From contig JAEXNT010000054.1 in assembly GCA_023439545.1 (NCBI GenBank), forward strand, positions 1 through 27,995: DNA of 27,995 nt. Reading direction: 5' to 3'. The notes beneath the pieces were generated by a model. The model ran no database searches and was not told where the DNA came from. It worked only from the letters and a program-made list of their open reading frames with translations. How positions within the stretch are numbered: the first letter of the stretch is position 1; every line of letters starts with the position of its first letter. The position numbers were made by a program, and so were the translations under genes. Source of the DNA: Bacillota bacterium (GTDB lineage: Bacteria > Bacillota > Clostridia > Acetivibrionales > DTU013). Below, piece after piece: positions 1 to 8,400 of this stretch.

Positions 1-917
1 CGCTGACGGCGAACGGGAAGGTGGACAGGAAAGCGCTTCCCGAGCCCGACGGAGAGATATGTACGGGGAGGGAATATGCGGCTCCCGCCAATGAGGTGGA
101 GGAGAAGCTGGTTGAAATATGGAAGGAGGTCCTGGGCATCGAGAAGATCGGTGTCAACGATAGATTTTTCGAGCTTGGAGGCTATTCCATTCTGCTTATA
201 AAGATGCATGCGAAGCTTGATCAGCTTTACCCCGGAAAGGTTAAAATAACCGACCTGTTTGCATACCCCACGATTGCGAGCATCGCCCAGTATATAATCA
301 ATGCCGGCGCCCGGGAAAAAGTGGAGCTGTCTTTAAGCGCAATTCCCATGCCAAAGGAATATTTCGCACCGGAGGGAGTATCCAGCAAGGAAGTTGGTCT
401 GCGATTGGACATCAGTCCTTCCCTTGAGGAAAGGATCTCTTTGTTGGCAGGCAAACGGGGGATAGACTCCGGGGACATCCTGCTGTCGGTTTACGCGTAC
501 CTGCTTTCCCAGGTGTCCGGATGCGGAAGCGTAACCATACAAACGACCGCTTCAGGCAGGAACGTTCTTTATCCCCTCGATATCGACCTGGGCAATATAA
601 ACAGCTTCAGCGAGCTCTTCGGCCAGGTGGCCGAGCGCCGTGCCAGCGCCGACGATTCAAGGGCTTATGGAACAAAAGACCTGAGCCTGAAGGATATGGC
701 GCCGGATGTACTTTCTATTATTCCTCTGTTTTATAAAACCGATCTGCTGGATTCCGGCTTTGACGTTCTTGAGCTGTTTCAAATCGCGTTTGAAATCGGT
801 GAAGAGACAGGAAGGTCAAGCTATATTTTGAGATTTAATGGTAAAAAGCTGAGCAAGGCTAAAATGAAGGAGTTCGCGGGGTTATATATGAAGCTCCTTG
901 AGCTGTTTCTGGAATAG
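1..917 (+). CDS. NRPS C-terminal fragment: end of A domain, carrier domain, half condensation domain (5' end outside window)
   Basis: This is the last part of a non-ribosomal peptide synthetase. Frame 3 opens inside an adenylation domain at the A10 motif (LTANGKVDRKAL, with the A10 lysine), so the real start lies upstream. A peptidyl carrier domain follows. Its phosphopantetheine serine is codon 186-188 in the motif LGGYSIL, where Tyr replaces the usual His or Asp. The last ~200 residues resemble only the C-terminal lobe of a condensation domain: a helix like 'DILLSVYAYLLSQVSG' followed by 'SGRN', and no HHxxxDG anywhere. This half domain cannot catalyse condensation in the usual way and may be a docking element. 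The stop is 22 bases before the MFS start, so the genes are probably cotranscribed. The specificity of the truncated A domain cannot be read here. Confidence 0.9.
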   Translation, partial: LTANGKVDRKALPEPDGEICTGREYAAPANEVEEKLVEIWKEVLGIEKIGVNDRFFELGGYSILLIKMHAKLDQLYPGKVKITDLFAYPTIASIAQYIINAGAREKVELSLSAIPMPKEYFAPEGVSSKEVGLRLDISPSLEERISLLAGKRGIDSGDILLSVYAYLLSQVSGCGSVTIQTTASGRNVLYPLDIDLGNINSFSELFGQVAERRASADDSRAYGTKDLSLKDMAPDVLSIIPLFYKTDLLDSGFDVLELFQIAFEIGEETGRSSYILRFNGKKLSKAKMKEFAGLYMKLLELFLE

Positions 918-939
918 GTGGAGAGGAGGCAACCGACCT

Positions 940-2238
940 ATGAAGACATTCAATGCCAATTTTATACTGCTTGCTTCCGGTAGGAGCGTTTCGGGGCTTG
1001 GTTCGGCAGTCTTCAGCTTCGGCATGGGTCTTTATGTTCTGGATCTCACCGGCTCTGCAGCAATTTTTTCGTTGATTTTCAGCATGTCTGTGCTTCCGGG
1101 CATCCTGGTCAACTTTTTTGGAGGCGCGCTTATAGATAAAAGCGATAAGAAGCTGCTGATGGTTGTTTCAGACATCCTGAGCGGCTTTTCGGTATTGGCG
1201 TTTCTTGTGATTTTTAAGTTTTATCCCCGCAGTATTGCGGTTTTCATCGCCTACTCCATAGTGTTGAGCCTGATCCAGGCCGTGTTTTCTCTGACGATCA
1301 GCTCGTCTGTTCCCAATTTTACCAACGCCGAAAATATTGCGAAGGTAAATTCCACCCTTCAGGCGGTCAGCGCCGCCATAAGCATTGTGGGGCCGATTGT
1401 CGGGGCGGTTGCATACCGGGCGGCTGGACTTGAAATATTATTCCTGCTTTATGGCGTGTCTCTGATTCTGGCCGGAATTTCCGAAATATTTCTGGTTTAT
1501 GTATCAACCTCGGCGGAGCCTGCCTCCAAGGCAGGGAAGAAAAGCAGCTATATCGAGGATATCAGGGTCACGTTCCGGTATCTCGGACAAAACAGGATAT
1601 TGGCCTTCTTCTTCATATTCGCCGCCGTTGTAAATTTTATATATAATCCTCTGATGTTTATTGTATTGCCCTATGTGAATTATAACCAAATCAGGGTCTC
1701 CGGCTACCAATTGTCGTTAATACAGGCCTCGGGGGCTATTGGAGTAATTCTCTCCGCATTGGTGATATCAATGAAAAAAGCGTTGCACAAGGCGCTGCTT
1801 AAGAGATTTTTTACGCTTTTTACCGCACAGGCTTTGCTGATCATATTGTGGATGTTTCCAGCCATACCTTTGTTCAAGAGTGGAAGTAAATGGAGCGTAA
1901 CCATTGTCTTCTGCATTATTCTTATACTCTACGGCGCCATGAACACGTCGCAGAACATACCGATGGTGACTTATTTCCAGTTGAAGATTCCCGATGAGCT
2001 GAGAGCCAGGGTCATAGGTGTGTTTTCATCGGCGCTCTACATATCGAGCCCCTTTGGCATATGGATATACGGGATTCTGTTGGAGAAAATTCCATGGATG
2101 TATGTGACCTGTATGTCGGGCGTATTAATGCTGCTGATCGGCACATTTGCGAGCAGGAACAGCCGCTACAGGGAATTTCTCAGACAGCAGGATGAAAAAA
2201 AGGAGGAACAGCCGGTTGAAATCGAAGCTTATTCTTAG
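940..2238 (+). CDS. MFS transporter, probable exporter of the cluster product
   Basis: This is a 432-residue membrane protein of the major facilitator superfamily, drug-exporter type. It has many hydrophobic segments (about 12) and a charged loop after helix 2 (GGALIDKSDKKLLM), the usual place of the MFS motif-A loop. A central hydrophilic loop (around 'AEPASKAGKKSSYIED') separates the two six-helix halves. The ATG at 940 is preferred over an in-frame GTG at 898 because GGAGAGGAGG (920-929) lies a good distance upstream and the N-terminus then starts 'MKTFNANFILLASGRSV', typical of the family. Its 3' end overlaps the next gene by 23 bases. Its place between synthetase genes suggests export of the peptide product; the substrate is not visible in the sequence. 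Confidence 0.88.
   Translation: MKTFNANFILLASGRSVSGLGSAVFSFGMGLYVLDLTGSAAIFSLIFSMSVLPGILVNFFGGALIDKSDKKLLMVVSDILSGFSVLAFLVIFKFYPRSIAVFIAYSIVLSLIQAVFSLTISSSVPNFTNAENIAKVNSTLQAVSAAISIVGPIVGAVAYRAAGLEILFLLYGVSLILAGISEIFLVYVSTSAEPASKAGKKSSYIEDIRVTFRYLGQNRILAFFFIFAAVVNFIYNPLMFIVLPYVNYNQIRVSGYQLSLIQASGAIGVILSALVISMKKALHKALLKRFFTLFTAQALLIILWMFPAIPLFKSGSKWSVTIVFCIILILYGAMNTSQNIPMVTYFQLKIPDELRARVIGVFSSALYISSPFGIWIYGILLEKIPWMYVTCMSGVLMLLIGTFASRNSRYREFLRQQDEKKEEQPVEIEAYS
2201..2206 (+). promoter_or_regulatory. Ribosome binding site that sets a TTG start at 2216
   Basis: A perfect AGGAGG ends 9 bases before an in-frame TTG at 2216. The upstream in-frame ATG at 2192 would place this AGGAGG inside the coding sequence and has no comparable site of its own. 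The S12 peptidase therefore most likely starts at TTG 2216, inside the 3' end of the MFS gene, which fits translational coupling. Confidence 0.7.
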
Positions 2239-3736
2239 CGGAATCCTTATCCTGGTATTTGTGGCTTTATCAGCCGTAAACTGGACGGTTGAAGCCGGGA
2301 GCCTGAAAATCGATCCGGAAGCGAACGATGGAGAGTTTACCGCCAGGCTTGATAATACCGTACCGGAGCTTATGAAAAAATACGATGTACCCGGAACTGC
2401 CGTGGCCTTGGTGGAAAAGGGCAGAATCGTCCATTTGAAAGGCTACGGTGCAGCCGACAGGAAAACCGGAGCAAAGGTTGACGGGAATACAATCTTTCAG
2501 GTTGCATCCAATTCAAAAACGGTTACGGCGTTTGGCGTAATGAAGTTGGTTGAAAACGGCATACTGGATCTCGATGTTCCCGTCTCGAAGTACCTCATCC
2601 GCTGGAAGCTTCCCAGGAGCAAATTCAACAACGGGGATGTCACGCTAAGAAGGATATTGAGCCATACGGCGGGTCTTTCCCAGGGGGCGTATCCGGGATA
2701 TTTGCCTGGGGATAAGCTTCCGACCCTTGAAGAATCTCTTTCGGGCAAGGCTCCCGGCACCAAGGCACTGCACCTGGCTCGAAAACCCGGGAAAAAGTAT
2801 TCATACTCGGGCGGCGGGTACACATTAATCCAGCTGATCATGGAAGAAGCGACAGGGAAGCCTTTTGCCGGGTATATGGAAAGTTACGTGCTGAAGCCGC
2901 TGGGGATGCTGGACAGTTCCTTTGTACTAAAGCCGGATTTTGCGGGCAGAGTATCCAAAGCCTACGATGTCTTCGGACATGAGCTTCCCAACTATCTTTT
3001 CACCGAGCAGGCCGCTGCCGGACTTTATACAACCGCAGCGGATTTTGCAAGGTTCATTGAAGCTAATATCCGGATATGCATGGGAGAAGCCGGGTCCGCG
3101 CCGATAACCCAGAATAGTCAGTCTGTGATGCTCACACCGGTGAAAAAGGATTACGGCTTCGGATTTATTATAAACGAACTTCCCGATGGTTCAAGGCTCA
3201 TATATCACGGTGGTACAAACAGAGGCTGGCGTTCCCAGTTTGCGATTCTTCCGGAACGGGGAGACGGTCTTGTTGTGCTTACAAACAGCGATAACGGCGA
3301 GAGTCTGCATGCCGACCTGCTATGCCTGTGGACCAGGTGGGAGACCGGATATTATCCCGGCAGCTACCTGAAAAATATTTTGGGGAGGACATTGGTCAAG
3401 TCGGGAGCCGAATTCATTCTGCTTATTCTAATTTTCATAATGTCCATTACAATATTCGGGATGGCGAGGCGAAAACGTTCATTCATTAGAAACAATGGGA
3501 AAGCTTTTCCGCAAGCCTTGCTTAAAAGTCTTGCGGCGGCCGCTTTAAGCGTGCTGTGGTGTGTTGTTTTCTACACGGGCGAGATATATAACGGATGGGT
3601 TTTCGTTTCCCTCATGCCCGCAGGCTTTAAGTGGCTCACGGCTTCAGTGCTTTTATCCTCCTTGTGTTATGCGTGTATGTCATGGACTGAAAAAAGGCGG
3701 ATGCCGGATGGATCTGGATTAAAAACAATAATATAA
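2216..3736 (+). CDS. Membrane-anchored S12 (beta-lactamase-like) serine peptidase, ClbP-like architecture
   Basis: This is a 506-residue serine hydrolase of MEROPS family S12. Numbered from the TTG start, it has an N-terminal signal/anchor helix (about residues 4-22) and then a penicillin-binding-protein fold. The SxxK motif is S98-N-S-K101, the tyrosine motif is Y197-S-G, and the third motif is H331-G-G. Three hydrophobic segments close the protein (about 398-418, 437-460 and 463-495). The catalytic domain should therefore face the outside of the membrane. Known family members with this layout (signal helix, S12 domain, three C-terminal helices, about 500 residues) include ClbP, XcnG and ZmaM, which cleave an N-acyl-D-Asn leader from NRPS prodrugs. 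I infer the same role here from architecture and position. Alternatives are an esterase or a D-amino-acid peptidase. An ATG 24 bases upstream is a less likely start. Confidence 0.85.
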   Translation: MKSKLILSGILILVFVALSAVNWTVEAGSLKIDPEANDGEFTARLDNTVPELMKKYDVPGTAVALVEKGRIVHLKGYGAADRKTGAKVDGNTIFQVASNSKTVTAFGVMKLVENGILDLDVPVSKYLIRWKLPRSKFNNGDVTLRRILSHTAGLSQGAYPGYLPGDKLPTLEESLSGKAPGTKALHLARKPGKKYSYSGGGYTLIQLIMEEATGKPFAGYMESYVLKPLGMLDSSFVLKPDFAGRVSKAYDVFGHELPNYLFTEQAAAGLYTTAADFARFIEANIRICMGEAGSAPITQNSQSVMLTPVKKDYGFGFIINELPDGSRLIYHGGTNRGWRSQFAILPERGDGLVVLTNSDNGESLHADLLCLWTRWETGYYPGSYLKNILGRTLVKSGAEFILLILIFIMSITIFGMARRKRSFIRNNGKAFPQALLKSLAAAALSVLWCVVFYTGEIYNGWVFVSLMPAGFKWLTASVLLSSLCYACMSWTEKRRMPDGSGLKTII

Positions 3737-3755
3737 ATTTTAGGAGGTATTTGTT

Positions 3756-4577
3756 ATGAAAAAGGTCCTAAAAATGGTGTGTTTTACGGTAGCGTACATT
3801 GTGCTTCCGGTTGCGGTCACCCTCGGAATTCTTCAGTTGATCAAAGACGTTGGCTGGATAAACTCATTGAGACAGACAACGCCAACCTCGGCTTTCCTGT
3901 TTTACGATCCTTTCTCCATTATCCTGCTGTTTCTGCTGGTGAAGTTCATCAGAAGGGAGAACCCGTTTGTATTCGCCAATGTCAGGAAAATACCCGTGAA
4001 TAATGTGCTGCTATGTGCGGCGCTTGGTCTCGTGATGGCTTTGTTCACCAATTCGCTTCTCAACATCGGAGCTTTCAAAAGCGGCGTTACGGGAATAGGT
4101 GGGTCCATTGACTGGATCATTCAGGGAAATGTACTGCTTATCACTTTAGTAACCCTCTTGAACTCAACTTATAAAGAGTTCTGCTTCAGGGGCCTTGCCT
4201 TCAACGAAATGACCGGAATCATACCCGTCGCGGCTGCGGTCATTATCCAGGCGATGTTTTATGCTTTGGAGGTGGTGTGTTTTCAGAATCCTCTGTCTGT
4301 GTCCCTCTATGCATTCTTCGGCCAGCTGGTATTCGGCATCATATTTTTCCTCGGGGGATCCATGTGGTCGTCATGGCTTACCCAGATATGCTGTTCAATG
4401 GGACTGGTATTGATGAGAAGGACCGGCGTCAGTGATGTTTTTACGGATTCATTTTCCACAGTCATGTTTATCCTATGCATTGTTTTGATTCCGGGGCTGT
4501 TGATTGTACTCGGAAGGATCGGCAGGAATAAAGCCGGCGTAAAAATACCGGCCGCATCCATAGAACCGGAGGGGTGA
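3756..4577 (+). CDS. CPBP-family-like integral membrane protein, catalytic motifs degenerate
   Basis: This is a 273-residue protein with about 7-8 membrane helices. It aligns by eye with the CPBP (Abi/CAAX) intramembrane protease family. The family EExxxR motif reads K140-E141-F-C-F-R145, so the first Glu is lost. The second motif, normally FxxxH, reads FYALE (His replaced by Glu), and no His is found at the third motif (WLTQICCS). It is therefore probably not an active protease. CPBP proteins next to peptide antibiotic genes often serve in immunity, and I infer such a role from its place in the cluster. It has a strong site, AGGAGG at 3741-3746. It sits 19 bases after the S12 gene and 5 bases before the next, related gene. 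Confidence 0.75.
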   Translation: MKKVLKMVCFTVAYIVLPVAVTLGILQLIKDVGWINSLRQTTPTSAFLFYDPFSIILLFLLVKFIRRENPFVFANVRKIPVNNVLLCAALGLVMALFTNSLLNIGAFKSGVTGIGGSIDWIIQGNVLLITLVTLLNSTYKEFCFRGLAFNEMTGIIPVAAAVIIQAMFYALEVVCFQNPLSVSLYAFFGQLVFGIIFFLGGSMWSSWLTQICCSMGLVLMRRTGVSDVFTDSFSTVMFILCIVLIPGLLIVLGRIGRNKAGVKIPAASIEPEG

Positions 4578-4582
4578 TATGT

Positions 4583-5407
4583 ATGAAGAAATACTTGAGC
4601 ATCACGGGCTATGTTGTTTTCTACCTGGCAGCCGTGTTCGCAATTTCAATTGCAGTGGGAAAAGTATGGTTAGGCGGATGGCTGCCGAAGAGTCTAACGG
4701 ACAGGAATTACGATTTGGTCGTCTTTATAAGCTTCGTGCTGGTATTATCGCTTTTTGCCATAGTGTTCAAGGCCAGGAATAAAAGCCTTTTCAAAACCTG
4801 CAATTTCTCGCGGCTGGGTACCGGTAATTTTATGCTCGTGCTGGCGGGGGGTATTTTAATGGGGGCGTTTACCTGCTGCATATGCAATACAAGCTTCGTC
4901 ATTAAAAATATCCCGATTTTCGAGCAGTCTCTCACCTATCAGCTCAACGGATATCAAAGCTTTTGGGTTTTTCTCCCGATGATTGCGGTGACATTTTCCA
5001 TGGAAGAGATGATATTCAGGGGAACCATTTTCAATGAAATACGAAGCGGCGTTCCGGTCTATCTCGCGGTTCTCATCACAACGGCGGTTTATGGACTTAT
5101 CAATACGTATTCCATGGGAATAGCAGTTGGTATCTATGCATCCGTTGCCGCCTTGCTCTACAACCTTGCTTATGTATATCTAAGGTCGATCCTTGCTTCA
5201 ATGATCCTTCAGTCCGCGAGCATATGGGTGATCGCATCAGCACTTAGAACGGGTCTGTGGTTTAGACTCGGAGAGTCGGGGGATGGATGGATGATGGCAG
5301 CGGCAGCAGTATTTATGCTGAGTATAATCATTCTATACCGCTTTATATACACGGCCGGCAAAACAAGAGAAGCCGTTCGGGGCGCTTCGGTTACCGCGCA
5401 CACATAA
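4583..5407 (+). CDS. Second CPBP-family-like integral membrane protein
   Basis: This is a 274-residue multi-helix protein, similar in length and layout to its neighbour, so the two are probably a diverged tandem pair. Here the first motif is complete: E141-E142-M-I-F-R146. The FxxxH position reads YGLIN (His to Asn), and the third-motif region (SILASMILQS) has no His. Metal binding by the family's conserved residues therefore looks incomplete. The ATG at 4583 is chosen because GGAGGGG (4568-4574) lies 8 bases upstream; an in-frame GTG at 4574 overlaps that site. The gene ends 19 bases before the hybrid megasynthase. A role in self-protection or processing of the product is an inference from context. 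Confidence 0.75.
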   Translation: MKKYLSITGYVVFYLAAVFAISIAVGKVWLGGWLPKSLTDRNYDLVVFISFVLVLSLFAIVFKARNKSLFKTCNFSRLGTGNFMLVLAGGILMGAFTCCICNTSFVIKNIPIFEQSLTYQLNGYQSFWVFLPMIAVTFSMEEMIFRGTIFNEIRSGVPVYLAVLITTAVYGLINTYSMGIAVGIYASVAALLYNLAYVYLRSILASMILQSASIWVIASALRTGLWFRLGESGDGWMMAAAAVFMLSIIILYRFIYTAGKTREAVRGASVTAHT

Positions 5408-5426
5408 ATATCCGGGAGAGGTTTTT

Positions 5427-8400
5427 ATGCTGAACATTAATCTGAGTGAGATTGCAAAAGGCATTGAAGAGGCGGCTGTGACGGAAGTCAGGGGGTCTGC
5501 CGGCGGCGATATTGCGGTCATCGGTATCTCATTGAAGCTGCCGATGGCGGAGAATACAGATGCGTTCTGGAGCAATCTGGCTGAAGGAAGGGACTGTATC
5601 ACCGATTTACCGGGGAGGAGAAAAGAGGAGGCAAATTCCTATTTTAGATTCAAGGGGAGAAGTCCTGAGGCTATAAAATACAAAAAGGGTTCCTACCTTG
5701 ACAGGCTTGATGAATTTGACTGCAGTTTTTTTAACATTTCTCCCGGGGAAGCGGCGCTGATGGATCCCAATCAGAGAATGTTCCTGGAAACGGCATTGAA
5801 GGCTTTTGAGGATGCGGGCTGTGATTTGGACAGCTTGCGGGGAAGCAGGACCGGCGTATACTTTGGATTTGTTTCCGACCTTGCATACCAGAGGCTTATC
5901 GCGGATGTCGACCCCTCCTCCGTTGGAAGTGCAATTCCGGGAAATATGGCATCCATCATACCAGGAAGGGTTTCCTATGCACTGGACCTGAAAGGCCCCA
6001 GCATGCTGATAGACACCGCCTGCTCTTCCTCGCTGGTCGCAATACATACCGCCTGCTGTGCGCTTAGGAGCGGCGACTGTGACATGGCTCTTGCCGGAAG
6101 CAGTAAAATGAGCCTGCTTCCGGTTGAGGATGAAAACATGCTGGGGATCGAGTCGAAGAAGTATGTGTGCAGAGCGTTTGACGACGATTCGGACGGAACG
6201 TGCATGGGGGAAGGGCTGATAGCGGTTGTGCTGAAGCCGCTTTCTAAGGCCTTAAGGGACAGGGACAATATTTATGCCGTCATCAAAGGCAGCGCAATAA
6301 ACCAGGACGGAAGGTCCATGGGGATAACGGCGCCCAATGCGCTGGCTCAGGCGGAGGTTATCGAGAATGCATGGAGAAACGCGGGGGTCGATCCTGAAAC
6401 AATAACCTATATCGAAGCTCACGGAACAGGTACCCGGCTTGGCGACCCTGTGGAGATCGACGGGATCACAAGAGCCTTCCGGAAGTTCACCGACAGAAAA
6501 CAGTTTTGTGCCGTCGGGTCCGTAAAGACAAATTTGGGACACCTGGACAGTGCAGCAGGGATGGCCGGCTTCATAAAAGCCGTACTGGCGCTGAAGCACG
6601 GTATGATACCGCCCTCAATTAATTTCAGCAGGCCCAACAGGGATATTGATTTTGAAAACTCTCCCGTCTATGTGAACAGCAGGCTCAGAAGCTGGGAGAA
6701 TGGCGATTGTCCGAGAAGGTGCGGGGTCAGTGCGTTTGGTTTAAGCGGCACCAACTGCCATATCGTCCTTGAGGAAGCTCCCGTCATAGCTTCGGGAGCT
6801 TCGGGAGCTCACGGGGACGCCTCCCATATGCTGGCGCTTTCGGCCAAAAGCGCTCAAGGACTGTCATGCCTCATCCGGGATTATAGGGATTATCTTGACA
6901 GGCACAGTGAAATTCAGTTGGGAGACCTGTGCTTCACTGCAGGTACAGGAAGAAGCCATTACAGCAGCAGGATTTCAATTATTGCCATGTGCATCCGCGA
7001 TTTGAAGGAGAAGCTTACGTTGCTGTCGGAGGTCGGACTCAGGACATTGGAGGAAAAGGGAATTTATTATAATGAACTCGCGGGAGCCGGGACTGTCCCA
7101 AAAGCGAGAATCAAGGAATTGCTGAGGGACGGTGACAGGGCTGCCGAACTCAAAGAGCTTTGCCGGCTTTACGTAAATGGGGCTGAATTTAACTGGTATG
7201 ATCTCAGTAAAGGAAATTTCAGAAAAATCAGCCTTCCGACATATCCCTTTGAAAGAAGGCGCTGTTTCATAGAAATACCGTCCGTACGCCATTGCCCATC
7301 CTATCAGGCGGAAAGAAAGGCCGGGACCGGACAGAGCGCTCCGGTGGTAAAAGAAGCCCCGGATACAGGAGAGGAATATTCAGCCGAACCCGCAGAAAAG
7401 CGTATTGCCCGGATATGGGCGGAAGTTCTGGGGTTTGAAGCTGTTGGCGCCGACGATAACTTTTATGACCTGGGGGGCGATTCCATAATTGCCATGAAAA
7501 TTGTCAACAGACTCAGAAAAGAATTGGCAATAGACATGGAGGTTACGGATCTGCTCGCCAGTCAAACTGTGGGGAAGCTGGCTTCTTGCCTTACGAGAAA
7601 GCGCGGGGACGGAAAAGGCGGGGAAACCGGGGCCGCCGGCGTGGTAGGTGACGTCGGAGCTGCCGGAGTTGTGGAAGGCATCGGAGCTGCCGGAACTACA
7701 GCTATCGCAGGAACCACTGGAGCTGCCGGGGCCGCAGCAATAATGCGGGCGGAAAAGGCCTCCGTGTACCCTTTGTCGTCCGCGCAGACAAGAATATTCA
7801 TTCTCGGGCAGCTTGAAGGAATCGGCACAAGCTATAACATACCTCTGGCCGTGGCTATTGAAGGCAGCCTTGACGGACGTTTGCTGGAGGACTGCTTCAG
7901 GACGCTAGTAAAGCGGCATGAGGTATTCAGGACTTCTTTTGAATTCATTGAAGGTGAGCCTGTCCAAAGGGTGCATGATACCGTCGATTTTACAGTGGAA
8001 TTTATCGAGTCGGATAAAAGAAGTACGGATTCGCTGATTAAGGACTTTGTCCGGCCGTTCAGGCTGGATGCCCCTCCGCTGCTGCGCGTAAGGCTTGTAA
8101 AGGTGGAGGAGGAGCGGCACGTCCTTCTTGTCGACCTTCACCATATCATTGGCGACGGAATGTCGCTGGGGATTTTAATAAAGGAATTCATCTGCCTCTA
8201 CGAAGGCAGGAGGCTGCCTGAGCCGAGGATACAATACAAGGATTACGCCGTTTGGCAGAAAGAAAACGCGGAAGCGGAGGCTGAAAAACACGAAGCCTAT
8301 TGGACGAGTCTGCTGGAGAAGGAGCTTCCTGTTTTGAACATGCCTCTCGACTTTAAAAGGACCGGGGAGCGGACTTTTTCAGGAGCCAGGTTGAAGTATT

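Noticed and set aside
2192..2215. ATG 2192 as the start of the S12 peptidase
   Set aside because: The perfect AGGAGG at 2201-2206 would then be coding, while it is ideally placed for TTG 2216.
7629..7736. CRISPR-like array
   Set aside because: The repeats are contiguous coding units without spacers, in frame within the megasynthase.
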